Below, piece after piece: positions 39,099 to 51,198 of a DNA stretch of 64,000 nucleotides (positions are counted from its first letter, which is position 1; each line of letters starts with the position of its first letter). Where the stretch lies: contig NC_050467.1 in assembly GCF_013373865.1 (NCBI RefSeq), positions 372,001 through 436,000 of the forward strand. The letters run 5' to 3'. Source of the DNA: Monomorium pharaonis (Eukaryota; Arthropoda; Insecta; Hymenoptera; Formicidae). A program made the position numbers and the translations under genes. The notes beneath the pieces were generated by a model. The model was not told the origin of the DNA. It saw nothing but the letters and a program-made list of their open reading frames with translations, and did no database searches.

Positions 39099-39235
39099 AA
39101 CTATTGACAATGTCAAAGTCTCTTATGTAACACCATCGCAATTCACAACGAAAGACGACTTGTTATTCTACTAGGATGTTACGTTATTTCGTCCTTCCTC
39201 TGTGTCGCGTTTAAAAGTTTGTCTTTTGTTTCTTT

Positions 39236-40679
39236 TTAGTTGCTACCGGTCCAATAACTAGGACTATATCCAGGCTTCGCTTGAGCTTTGTTCTGCGAAC
39301 TCGTATTGGACCTTTGGTTGCCGCTGTTACCGCCATCCTGATGAAGCGGCTGATGCAACTGATGCGGTATAGTCGGGATGAATAAGTGTGGGCCACCGTA
39401 ACCACCGGGCAAGCCAGCGTTTTGACTTCCCGTAAGACCGAACGGTGGTGGCGTAGCCGAGTGGAAAGTCTGTTTTTCGTAAGACTAAAAGGATCGATAG
39501 AAAGTGTCAACATACAAGGTTTCTAACGATTTTTGAAGTACTTTGGAATACAGAAATATATTACTTACATTTACTTTGCCAAGAGCGACATGACTCTTGG
39601 CGTACATTGTGGCGCTCATATCTGTTGCAGAAGAGCCAGCGGTATTGGTATTTCCTGTGGAAGTACCGGTTTTACCGGTTTGAGTTCCGGTATAACTGCT
39701 ACCGGCGCCTTTGTATTCTCCGGACGGGCCTGCAGACGCTAGCGCATCGTAGCTTGCACCGGCGCCATAACCAGATCCGTAGCTACCCGGCTTAGCGCTG
39801 TACGCGCCACTATTCGTGCCGGCATTGCCGGCCGTTGCTATTTGCTATGAATACAAATCGACTCCATTTTAGCGCTCGCCTGTCCATCTCAGGAAAAACC
39901 ACACACAACGAACCACACACAACAAACGAAATACCTGCTCAATGTGCAAAAACTTACCGGATAAATGGCAGGAGTTCCATACTGAAAACCTCCTGGCATA
40001 ATTCCGCTACCGTAAGTAAATGCGTATGCGTATCCCGGAGGAAGAGTAGGATTTATCATTGGCTGCTGATGCTGCGTGGCGGTCTGTAAATCCCAAATTT
40101 TAAGTTTTTGTACATTATGTTCTTTTTAATGACGACTTTAAACTCACAGTCGACGAAACTCACCTGCTGCGACATAGTGGAAGGAACTGGTGACGCGTTG
40201 CTATCGTTTCTAGCAAACCTGGCGTCGCTAATACTGGTATAGGCTCCTTGGACACCTTGGACACCTTGTACACCTTGCACGCCAGATAAAGCATCGCCTC
40301 TGCCACCACCAAGACTGGTAGCCGGACCGGTTGTCTGATAGCCCAGAGCCGCGTCATAGTAAGTTGTTGGCTGCACGTTAGTCAGGAAGGCCAAACACAA
40401 AACTACATGCATACACTGTGTACTCCAAATACAAGAGAAGGCTAACTAACGTCTAATCTCTACGCGTACCGAGCTGGGACAAGTAACATGCGGTTGCTTG
40501 GGTCTATTGCTATGTGTAAGAAGTATGAAAATATCTCTCATCCGACTAAAACCATCATTTGCGATAGATCGAGCTACTAACCACGCGTACAATCACAATA
40601 CACATACGAGTACATTCGCTTCCCTTTATCGGCACGTTTCCCATGTGTATATTATCAGATATACCCAAATAAAACAAGC

Positions 40680-40717
<38 letters not shown>

Positions 40718-42832
40718 CGCGCGCGCGTGTTACACAACTCCATCAACCACTTATATAAATGTATATTACACGAAAATAATGCATATTTTTCATCTCAAAT
40801 ACAGTGATATCATTCATACACAGCCTACAATTAAGTTAATAAAGAAGAAGAAAGAGAAATAAGCTAAGATAGATCGGAAATCGAAACAATCTCATAGTTA
40901 AAATATATCAAATAAATTCCAGAAATATTTTTCCTAGCTTTTTACCATCTATAAAACATTTTTGCACGAAGTAGTATCGAAAAGCCGATCTGTCTTTACT
41001 AATATAATTATTTTAATAATGAAACATTTTACTACAAAGAAATAACTAAGAGTTTACGATATTGTTGTGAAGGCATCCATAGGAGTTTGAAACATTTCGG
41101 AAAGAATATTGGAATTACGAGCAACTACCAAGCAATAAAGAAACGATTACCTCAGGAATTTTCGTACCAAGTAATAACATAAAATATAAGCGCGCTTCGA
41201 AGCAACATACACATTATTACAATAATTTCTCTTTATGTTTAGCCGGTATGATATGTGTAATTAATATAACAAAATAATCTTCCAGTGTACGTTACTTCAA
41301 AGAAGCGTTACTCAAAGAATGCATTTCTATATTTAAATGAATAGAGGAACAGATGAACTGATCGAGATTAAAAAGCAACTGACCATGTGTGGTATTCTCT
41401 GTTGTACAAGTTGCAAGTCTTCATAGCTGTACACGGGTTGCTGGAAAGCTGCGTACGGTACGCCCGCCTGACCCATAATGTATTGATGACTCGTGAGCAT
41501 TGGAGTCATACTTCCAGCCGCACCACCGCCAGTCATATTGCCAGTACCACTGCTACCCGTCACTACTCCGCTCGACGTGCTTTTCGGAACAGCTGAAAAA
41601 AACGTATCTTTTCGTTAAAATGAGTTATTCTGCTCATTTTAAGAGAGACGCTGGATCACTTAATGCTAAATCAATCATCTTTCCTAATAGAATGACGAGT
41701 TCAATTTCTATTACTTCGTATAAGAATTTTATACCAAAAAAATATTTCCCACTGTGATAAAAATGAGAACCAAAATTAAAAAATCTAAATAGCAAGATTA
41801 CTGGACTTTAATAGTACTTTTTCGAATATTTACTAACCATTGGAATTCGTCACTTTTGTCTGTGAGCTATTGACAGACGTCGAGGTGAGACCCAACGTTG
41901 GTGCACTGGTTGTCGCGAGAGAACTATTTGACGTCGTTGCACTGCTGTCATACTGTGAATCCTTCGTCGTGGTGCTGTTCAATTTGTGATTGTGTGACGC
42001 TGTCTGTGGTTGGCTGGCATAACTACCATACGGATTCGCGTAAACCTATTTATATTTTACATATAAAACTTGTGTTGTCGAACTATATAAGTTATATTAA
42101 AAGAGGCGGTAAAAATGTTCACTTACGGACTGCGCAGCACTTTGATAACCGGAACTTTGCGTTATCGGAGATGTGAACGTCGTCACAGAAGATTGATACT
42201 GGGGCTGATAAGTTTGATACCCTGCATTGCTGTTTGATACCGTGTTGGTAGCTTGTGCTGGATATTGCGATGTTGTAGCCGGTACATATCCACTTGCAGA
42301 TGGATAAACCTATCAAATAAGAATGGTTTTAATTACAGAAACTATAAACTGACATTTCACAATTCTTGATTCGACCAATTATACCTGGCTGCTAGTGGTG
42401 GGTTGATTGTAACCGGAAGTTGCAGACGCCGATGCGGAAGGAGAAGGTTGACTGAAGTTCGACGTGTTAGATTGCGGAAACGACGTCGACGAGTTATAAC
42501 TCGCCTGTGAAACAGTCGCTGTCGCAGAATAACTACTCACGTTAGCGCCCGACGCATTTTGGAAGCTAGACTGAGATTGGTTATTAGTTGAATACGCATT
42601 ATAGGTGCTTGGTGTACCACTCGACGGTTGGAAAGTGGACTTTTGCGACGGCTGATAGGTCGTCGTACCACCGTACGTTGGTGCATTTCCAGGTGAGACC
42701 TGTGACGTGAAATCTGGTTTAGTTATATCCAAGCTTTGGCCACTGGTGCTTCCACGAGTGAAACTTTGAGAACTAATCGTGTGCTCGTTGGAAGCTGGCA
42801 AAGTGTCGGTACTCTGTAACTAAAAATTTCAT

Positions 42833-42882
<50 letters not shown>

Positions 42883-45725
42883 AATAATTATTTAATAAAG
42901 ATGATGCATTGTTTCATATAAGAAGTCTAGTAATTTTTAATCTTGTAATTAAACAATTAAAGATTGTGAATAAAAGAATACAAGAAAATTAAATGATAAC
43001 CCACTTTGGAAATTCAATTCATAAAAAAATATATAGTGATTTTTAAAAAAACCTACCATCTGTGAACTGGCGTTAAACGGTGTAGTGGAAGTCTGCGTAG
43101 TTTCGATGTCGAGCGAATTACTCGCATTGGCAGTGTTCGCAGTACTCGCACCGGAAGTCATGTCTACACCAGTAATTGTGTTACTCGTGGAGTTGTATTT
43201 TTCATTCGATGAACCGTCAAGGGAGCTGGAATCACTACCAAATTCAAGCGCACCAAACTGTACATCGAGAAAGCCGATTCCGCTGTTCACTGCGTCACCA
43301 GGCATTTCCACGGCACTCGAGGGTATTTTTGATGGCGGAGGTACTCTTGGACGTTGTTTTGTTTGTCTCTGAGGCTGCAAATGTAAGTATATATGGGACA
43401 TTTATATTTTCAAGTAATTTAACGCAAGAAGATTATTCATTTCATTTTGAGATATTACTTTGAAAATTTACCAAAATGTAACAATACCTGACTGGACATA
43501 GACGACGAAAATGATGTTTGTGCAGCTGCTTTTAAATTTTCGCTTGTTTGTTGAGTAAGTTGCGTGAAATATTGAGTTTGTGCCGCATTTAGTGGACCGC
43601 TAAGAGCGCTCGATTGTGATAGTTGCATCGTTGGCAAGCCCAATACTTGCTGCTGTTGTTGCTGTTGTTGGGTTTGCTGCTGCTGAGGTATTAAACTCTG
43701 CTGCTGCATCGTAGACATGTCCGACAATTTTGGTAGTTCCTATAAATTGGATTTTAAAAAATCGTTAAAATATAAAAAAGAATATATTTAAAAAATTTAA
43801 TAATTTGATGAAAATTTCACCTCCTGCTGAAGTAGTGACAGGTTAACTCCCTGACCCGACTGCGTGGATGACATTTCTTGAGGCTTTTGTTCTTCCAGAA
43901 CAGACGGAGGTTCAAGGATATTCGTGCTCGGAGTAAAGACTTTAGTATCTGCCAAAGAGCCCGTGTACTCCTCGTTATCCCAGTCTTCTGTAGAGTCCAA
44001 ATTATTCCAAGCATCTATATATACAATTTTATCGTATAGATGTAACATGCTTGATATAATATATTCGACACACATGTATATACATATATATGTGTCCATA
44101 TATTTCATCATAATATGTACATGTATATGATATAATTTATTCCAGATTTGTTGATAATATAATCGCGATTTAGTAAAAAAAAAAATTTTCGAATCAAATA
44201 GATTAAAACTTACCCATTTTAGGTTCTTGAATACTTTGTTGTTGTTCCTCACTACCTGTCCAGGTTTCAATGGGCCGATTAAAACCATGAGCAGTGGAGG
44301 TAGACGATGGATCGTTACGATTAGCAAATGTCCTTGGACCAAGACCTCGACCACTGCTACGACATCCACGACCCGATCTTCCAGATCCACCCCTACCTCT
44401 TCTACTATAGCTGCCGTCGCGCACACCGTCTTCCATGTTCCTTTCATTCTCCTTATTTTCCCGTCCACGCCCTGTCCAAGCAATTTTACAAAGATTACAA
44501 TTCATAAAATACAAAGAAATATAAATTTTTGTATTGTGTAATCTTGCTATAAATTGTAACAAAGAAGAAAAGATCGCATCTATTCCTAAGTGGCCAAAGC
44601 AATAATAGAATTGAAGAATTTGATAAAAAAGAGATTCAACTAACAGCCACGATTGTCGTGATTAGCGCGGCCACGCATACGCGGAGGCCCGCCACCACGC
44701 TGGTTGCGTCGTTCTTCCCAATCGCCGTTATCATCCTGTCCACCTGACTGATCTGTAGTCTGCTTGGAACCACTGGGTTGACGAGGCTTCTTCTTTTTAA
44801 CCTCCCATTCTGTTTTCACACCCTCCAGAAGATCGTTAACGGCACGATCCAGATCTCCATCGCTATCGTGCAGAGCCATGATCACCTCGTCTTCTGAACG
44901 TCGGGTCATATCCATGACCTGTTTGATGCGCTCCTTCAGAATAGGATCCTCGCCACCCGCCATTCTGGTATCGATAATTTGTGCATTCCGCATTTGATTT
45001 GTGTTTTGCTATATAACAATCAATTTTATTTATTTAAAATTTATTTATACATGTTAATGTTACAAATGTAATAAATGGTACACATTATATCCATTTTTTA
45101 AAATTATTTACTATTTTTGTCATAGATAAAATATTTTGTAACAGTTTTTTCAAAAAAACTGTAATCTTTTACATTAAAAGTATGTATCCATTTATATGGC
45201 ACAATGTTTGCATTCTTATGTATTTACATTTTAACATTGTAATTGGATGATGTAACACCTTATCACTAAGTTTCGACACTTTATCCCTTTGCTTTATAAG
45301 AGAGATTGATTGTAGTTAAGTTTTTTATAAGAACATTTTGGTAATTGTAACTTAAGCCTTCGGCACACGATACAATTTTTCATGCTAGATCGCATACAAG
45401 GCGTCTTACTACGTATCCTTATTGGTTTACGATTGGTGACATAATCATTCGAGCCAATCAGGACAAGTATTAAGATGCCTCGTATGCAATCTAGAATGAA
45501 AAATCGTATCGTGTGCCATAGGCTTTATTTTAGAAACAATACATTAATAAGTACATTGTAACAATACAGACAAAAAAAATTTTAACCAACCTGGGCCTTA
45601 TCATGCTTGGTCGAATCTGATGATTTGGTCTGATGGTGATGATCAGATTTGCCATGTTGTTGTGATTTATTTTTACTGGTGCCTCTACTACCAGAGGACA
45701 CCAAGGATTTGTTGGTTGAACTCAT
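39236..45725 (-). CDS. lig: Lingerer / UBAP2-like UBA-domain protein, 1137 aa, 14 exons
   Basis: Cytoplasmic RNA-associated protein orthologous to Drosophila lingerer and vertebrate UBAP2/UBAP2L, which act with FMR1/Caprin-type granule proteins. Exons (minus): 45725-45591, 45008-44645, 44471-44214, 44014-43821, 43739-43488, 43374-43057, 42819-42385, 42309-42127, 42045-41838, 41592-41384, 40370-40164, 40083-39958, 39844-39569, 39484-39236; 3414 nt, one frame. Domains: a UBA domain at about 67-110 (ILKERIKQVMDMTRRSEDEV), an Arg/Gly-rich stretch at about 150-215, the family motif WDNEEYTGSLADTKVF at about 265, a polyQ tract at about 325-345, the signature RVPPPSKIPSSAVEMPG at about 410, then a long Ser/Thr/Gln/Tyr-rich low-complexity region. 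The C-terminal blocks LPPGYAYAF, FQYGTPAIYP and SHVALGKVNSYEKQTFHS match UBAP2. A 5' UTR acceptor at about 45792 points to a distal non-coding first exon, probably in the CpG-rich 46.5-47.4 kb region. Confidence 0.95.
42836..42879. repeat. (TA)n microsatellite in a lingerer intron
   Basis: About 44 bp of alternating TA just upstream of the acceptor of lingerer exon 7. Confidence 0.95.
45355..45524. mobile_element. MITE in lingerer intron 1 (TTA duplication)
   Basis: A 170-bp element with ~55-bp imperfect terminal inverted repeats; the left end reads AGCCTTCGGCACACGATACA and the complemented right end reads AGCCTATGGCACACGATACG. It is flanked by TTA at 45352-45354 and 45525-45527. Non-coding. 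The 3-bp TTA duplication suggests a PIF/Harbinger-type MITE. Confidence 0.85.
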
Positions 45726-45792
45726 TGCCAACTAAAATCCCACGCACCTAAGCACTCACCGTATCACACTATGTACACTCCCTATTTACAGT

Positions 45793-46879
45793 CTGAAACA
45801 AAATATATACTTGTTATGTATTTACATGGATAATATTAATTTTGGGTAATATAAATGATGACTGACTTCCAATAATCTTAAAAGCATCCCTAAAAATGCA
45901 AAAATAAACAATTAAGAATTAAATCTACAGTAATTTTGCTATGCAAAAAGCAATTACTACAACTCTTTGGAACAAATATGGACAAAAGTTGAATTATATT
46001 TGCAATTGTTCTCAAAATAGATTTCTCAAGATTTCCTTTTCTAACAATATTAGCTACTTCTGTACTTTCTTTACTATCAATCTGTGACTCAAATTATTTG
46101 GTACCTATACAGTAAGTTATGTTATTGCAACTTTTATATGTTATTATAAAGTCTGCATATACACAAAAGAGTTGATTTCTTTTTAAGCTTGCAAATTAAT
46201 GCAATATATCCTGTGACAAAGCCATCGCATAAGAAACCTTTATCACTAATACATTTGGAGATGATTAACAATAAAGTCTATATGTGATAATCTGAACTTA
46301 TGTCAAATTAAGATTGAAATCAGAGACAACAATTTTAGTGAACAGAGATAAATCACGTTACAGAATTATGTACAAAGACACGCGAAAGCATCAGGTTAAG
46401 GAGCGGTCTGATAACAAGAAACGGAGAACACGAAATTCGCCCAGAAGAAAATGACGAAAGTTAAACGAAAGTTTAACGCTTATCACTTTGACAGCGATTA
46501 AAACGATCACAAAAAACGAGCCACGTTGCTCACGATGAGAACGATAGGTCGTGGAGTAACACGCGTCTTGGATACGTCCTTCGAGCGGCACGTCTCGCGG
46601 AGTCACGTTAGGGCGATGCGTTCTCGGCGACGCGTTAGGATCAACTCGACGGCAAGGGTCGGCGGGAAGCGCGTTACACGTCGGTCGCGGAACTTCCACG
46701 GAGTTCTGTGTCCTACCGCACGTTTCGAAAATCTGAAAGAGGAAAAAAGAGAGGAACAGAGGCCGTCGGTCGCGTCGTCGACCGCTCGCATGCCGCTACA
46801 CGCTGCGAAGTCCGTGCGTAGAAACGGAATGAGAGAGGAAGGGAGAGAGAAAGAGAGGAGTGTGTGCGAGGGGGGAGAA

Positions 46880-46946
<67 letters not shown>

Positions 46947-47568
46947 GCGGTACGGAGGAGAGGAAAACAGCTCACGGCTAGGAGACGATACGAGCCAACA
47001 AAGTATCCTCCAAAGACGCGCGATCACTGCCGCAGGCGAGGATGTTTTTCAGCGGGCCATGTGCACGGTGGACGCCATTTCTTCTCGTGCGAGAGAAGAA
47101 GGCTTGTCAACCATCGTCGGTCGCGGCGGTGCATCAATGGATTCCGACGAGTCTCGCGGAATGGCCGTGGGCCGAAAAGATCTTTGCGGATAACTCACGG
47201 CTGTTGTGGGCGTCGGGCGGTTGTCTCGGCGGGCGCGACGGAGAGCGGTAGCGTGCGGGACTCACGGCACCTCGGCGCTCGGGGCCGCGGCGCACGAAAA
47301 ACCACGAGAAAAACAACGGATTTACCGTCCGTACCTGGGTTAGTGCGCTCAAAACGCAGCTCGGTCACGTGACCGCGAAGCCCCCCTTCCCAGATGCACC
47401 AAGGCACCGTACTAGTGCCCAACAGCGCGCAGCTAGCCCCGCTTCCTCGTCTTTATCGGGCTGTCTGTGTGTGCGTATGCGACGTTTTTTTCGCCAAGCC
47501 GGCAATCGAAGCAAACTGAACTCGACATCACAGATCACACTGCGCGCCACTAGAGACCCTGAAAGGGT
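45793..47568. other. Lingerer upstream region with CpG-rich promoter-like block
   Basis: An AT-rich intron-like stretch (45.8-46.4 kb) is followed by a CpG-rich block (46.5-47.5 kb) containing a (GA)n run. The block is a good candidate for the lingerer promoter and first non-coding exon. Its open frames on both strands are Arg/Ser-rich with no family match. Confidence 0.5.
46883..46941. repeat. (GA)n microsatellite
   Basis: Nearly pure GA run of about 57 bp inside the CpG-rich lingerer upstream region. Confidence 0.95.
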
Positions 47569-47841
47569 AACCCGACAATTTCCTCAAAAAATGGAGGAAG
47601 GAGTAATGTTGGTACTAACGAAAGTCCCTAAACACTAAATTTTAATTTTTATGTATTAACAGGTTATTTGACATTATATTGTAGATTCATTTGTTATTTG
47701 TATTTGCACCGCGCATATGTTTTCGCGCTGACAGATTTATTACTGATGCAGTTTTACTAATCACAAAAATTAAAATTTAGTGCCTACGGACTTTCGTTAG
47801 TACCAACATCACTCCTCCATTTCTTGAGGAAATTGTCGGGT
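47569..47841. mobile_element. MITE-like element H in the lingerer/TRMO interval
   Basis: About 270 bp with inverted repeats of some 80 bp. Both ends read inward as AACCCGACAATTTCCTCAA, then TGTTGGTACTAACGAAAGTC and an ACTAAATTTTAATTTTT block. The arms differ by a few indels. TAA-like triplets lie at both borders, but no unambiguous target duplication could be fixed. Confidence 0.75.
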
Positions 47842-47844
47842 TAA

Positions 47845-48141
47845 AGGCCCTCACATATGAATTGACATAACCATAACGTAAGGTTTTGACGCGTCGGATT
47901 GGGCGACCATAACCGTAACCTGCCGTAACCGGCTAATTCAAGTACGTGATTGGTCGAAATCTTACTAAGGCCTATTTTTACCAACGTAGATTAACTTTAA
48001 TCTTGGATTAAGTTACTCTTTATCTCTTTCTAATTTTTGGAACTAGAATGAGATAACAAGTAAATTAAACCAAGATTAAAATTAATCTACGTTGGTAGAA
48101 ATAGACCTAATACGGTTATGTCAATTCATGTGTGAGGGTCT
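47845..48141. mobile_element. MITE I (TAA duplication), host of nested MITE J
   Basis: Terminal inverted repeats of about 28 bp: the left end reads AGGCCCTCACATATGAATTG and the complemented right end reads AGACCCTCACACATGAATTG, both continuing ACATAACC. Flanked by TAA at 47842-47844 and 48142-48144. It abuts element H and contains element J, so it is older than J. Confidence 0.8.
47970..48107. mobile_element. MITE J nested inside MITE I (TAA duplication)
   Basis: 138 bp; ends read inward as GGCCTATTTTTACCAACGTA and GGTCTATTTCTACCAACGTA, continuing to GATTAA and AATCTTGG. Flanked by TAA at 47967-47969 and 48108-48110. A degenerate relative of the same sequence may lie at about 59271-59398. 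Confidence 0.8.
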
Positions 48142-48150
48142 TAAGTGATA

Positions 48151-48368
48151 GGTAATGCTCCGTCTACGCATGATGTAATAAGAAAGGTGAATCAACATCA
48201 CGTATGCGCAGTAGTCGACCAATACGAATTGGGTCCAAATGTTCGAAAGAAGATTATTTGCGCGGTGCATTTGGACCCAAATTTCATTGGCTCCGCTTAT
48301 CGTGCCGCCATCGCGATATGCGCAATGGTACACCTTTCTTATTACATCATGCGTCTACGTTAGTCTAT
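48151..48368. mobile_element. MITE-like element K next to the TRMO promoter
   Basis: About 200 bp with inverted arms sharing ACGCATGATGTAATAAGAAA plus GGTG, and an inner inverted pair GGGTCCAAATG / CATTTGGACCC. GTGATAG occurs on both sides (about 48145 and 48370), which could be a 7-8-bp target duplication as made by hAT elements; this part is tentative. The element ends about 230 bp before the TRMO start codon. Confidence 0.65.
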
Positions 48369-48598
48369 GGTGATAGCTCTATCCCATCGGAAATCGAGTA
48401 GCGGTGGTGGGAACAATCGTGTCACGCTTGCGCCTCGCGTGAGAATCCGGAAGTTGTGAACTAATCGAACTTTTGATGCAATTGCTAGAAATTCCTTGGC
48501 AGGTTTATCGTGAATGGTCGTGAGGGTTATCTCATGTTCGATAGTACCTGTCATTGTGAAAAAGATAAAATAATTAATAATATTATAATATCGTATAA

Positions 48599-50736
48599 AT
48601 GCGAGCGGCAACGAAAATGGACTTGAGTTGTCGAAATTCTAACACAAGTGTTGATGACTTGCTTAGACAATTGAATACAGCTAGACAAGAAATTAATAAT
48701 CTGAGGTATTCATAATTCATATTCTCTTGATTTTATTATTTTAACATTAAAATGTTTTTTTCTATTACCGTTTTCCTACATATATGCGTGTACATTGTAT
48801 TTATGGTATAATATCTCGCATTTACATTATATGAAATATTTCCATTAATTATAAGTTAAAAATAATGGAACACTAAAGTTCTGTTTAATTTATAACTTAT
48901 GCTTTCTAAGAAAATTTTGTAAATAGTTTGATTTAAAATCGTAGACAACAAGTGAAAAGCCTAAGGTATATACACGATAAGGATGTTGATAACATCAAAC
49001 GCCTATTAAAAGTACAAAAACATGAAGAAACCCTTCCACAGTCCAAATTAATTTCTTCAGAAGAAGAAAAGCCTGGCACAAGTGAAGATCAAGATACTCT
49101 TAAGTTAAAACCTATTGGTGTCATTTCTACCTGCTTCCCAAATAAAAGAGCAACTCCAAGACAACCTGGTGTCTGTGCAAAAGTATCCGGAAAGCTGATA
49201 CTTTACAACTCTGTATTTACAAATCCAGATCATGCTTTACAAGGCTTGCAGGATTTTTCTCATATGTGGTAAAGTTGCCATGTTTTTTTAAACAATTTAA
49301 TATTTTTATCACAGAAGCAAATAATATTTTTTTCTCCCAATAGGATTTTATTTTATTTTCATAGAAATGATTCAACACACACACGTGCAAAGGTAGCACC
49401 ACCAAGATTGAATGGAATAAGAACTGGTGTATTTTCCACACGTTCTCCACATCGACCATGCCCTATTGGTCTTAGTTTGGTTAAGATACAAAAAATTGAA
49501 GATTATACGATTTATTTTGAAGGCGTCGATATGATCAATCAGACCCCTGTTATAGATATAAAACCATATATACCACAGTATGATAGTCCCTTACATATCG
49601 AAAAACTAGGTAGTAGGATAAGAGAGAATAACGTAAATGCTTCAAGTGCATTTCACAACATGGAAGAAACCTTGAATTTGAGCGAGGGCGAATCACTTGA
49701 CTCTTTTAATAATGATACAGACATTAATAACGACGAACAAACTGAGCTTGATATTTCCAGAGATGAAGAAATAGCTTTAAGACTCCAAGTAGAAGAGTTT
49801 CAAGCTTATCCAAATCTTAATGGCTATGATATCACTAGACAACAATCTTCCCAATTGGCAGAAGCTCATGCTAATACATCGTTACAAAATGACATGAATG
49901 TAGATGTACATAGAGGAGCATATTTTATTCGAAATAGAGTATCTAACGCAAGATCAGACTTGAATACATCCATTGAACATAACACAACCTTGATAACTGA
50001 TTCGCAAACAGACTCGATTAGTGATTTAAATAGTAGCTTACACAGAATGGATATAAATAATTCCAGTAATGTGGATTCAACGCGTACAGAAACAGATAAT
50101 GATAATGAAATGAGTTATACTGAGAACCAAACATTACGCAATTCGAGACTATTAGACGGAGCCGATGGACCGAGCACAGTATGCGGTACCGATATGGATT
50201 TAGTCAACCGTCATGTATTACATGCAAGAGTTGATAATTCTCCTGTAAGAATGGGAATACGCGAAGCACCCGACGGAGAAGAAGGTCTCGAGTCTCAAAT
50301 TTTGACGCCCTCGCGCACTTTACCGGATATTCACGCTGCGACAGTTATGTCATCTGCGTCAATGAATGCAGCGACGGAGAGTAATTTTTCCGAGATAAGA
50401 GTACCCGATTGGATTTCGCAACCTCGTACAGCAACGTTGTCCGTGATTTTCAACGAACGCGCTTTGATGCAACTAAATGAAATTTTAGATGATAAAGTTG
50501 AGGAGCAAAAACAAGCTATAGAAAATGTACTGAGGGAAGATCCTAGGTCAGTGTATTTAAGACAAAGATGGGGAGGCAATCAATTCTATACTTTTTTGAT
50601 ACACGATCTGCATATCACGTGCAAATTTGACGATAGCAGAGGTATTGTTACTGTATTTCAAGTTCGACATGCAGGTCGTACCTGCGATTGCGGTGAACCT
50701 GAATGGCAATGCTTAGGACACTCTCCTTTATCTTAA
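48599..50736 (+). CDS. TRMO: TRMO: tRNA (adenine(37)-N6)-methyltransferase, 607 aa
   Basis: SAM-dependent enzyme that methylates N6 of t6A37 in tRNA-Thr-type anticodon loops (family knowledge). Exons: 48599-48705, 48945-49268, 49344-50736; 1824 nt, one frame. An N-terminal helical segment (about 20-60, DDLLRQLNTARQEINNLRQQ) is predicted to coil. The TrmO beta-barrel fold follows at about 92-210, with KPIGVISTCFPNKRATPRQP, LQGLQDFSHMWILFYFH and the hallmark STRSPHRPCPIGLSLVKI. The C-terminal TRMO domain (about 505-600) has VPDWISQP, LREDPRSVYLRQRWG and VFQVRHAG. Between the domains lies a ~250-residue acidic, Asn/Ser-rich insert, which makes the protein much longer than the human one (441 aa). 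Two in-frame Met codons (48599, 48617) could start translation. It converges on BOP1, with stops 461 bp apart. Confidence 0.93.
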
Positions 50737-51192
50737 TGTGCTATATTAATGGATTTGAAAAGTGAAAAATATAAAGACATTAAAAACGAGAAAGAAGAGA
50801 AAAACAAATTCTGTTGCTTATGTGTCACGATTTAGCATACAAAATAGCACAATTGTTATTTATTTCCTTCTATATTTTTAAATAGACATTTTACTCTTGT
50901 AAAATAATTTAAATTTTTTGTAATGATTATTTAATTGATAGGACATTTGTTAAATGAAAATAATTTAATGAAATGTCTCATATATTTAAGTATATATTTT
51001 AATGCAAATGTAAGAGTTCCTATATTTTGTTATTATGTGCATTTACAGTTTATATCATTTATATTACAATTTATACGAAGTAAAAAAAGCATTAAAAAAT
51101 AGATAACATGTATTTTATGTATTTTATATAAAATTGGGAAAAATTAATGATTTTTTTTCTCATACGATGACCTATTCTAAACATTATATGTA
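50737..51192. other. Convergent TRMO/BOP1 3' region
   Basis: AT-rich, about 460 bp, carrying the TRMO 3' UTR and BOP1 3' flank. ATTAAA at about 50779 is a weak poly(A) candidate for TRMO. Nothing else is seen. Confidence 0.5.
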
Positions 51193-51198
51193 TTTATT
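51193..51198 (-). terminator. BOP1 polyadenylation signal touching the stop codon
   Basis: AATAAA on the minus strand begins in the last base of the BOP1 TAA (51200-51198). If used, the 3' UTR is only some 15-30 nt. Confidence 0.4.

Noticed and set aside
46526..47372. Arg-rich open frames upstream of lingerer
   Set aside because: High-GC DNA with a (GA)n run. More likely promoter and non-coding first exon than protein.
47569..48368. Considered an rRNA/tRNA-like or riboswitch-like structured RNA because of strong inverted repeats
   Set aside because: Terminal repeats with target duplications and nesting explain the structure; no tRNA or other known RNA motif is present.
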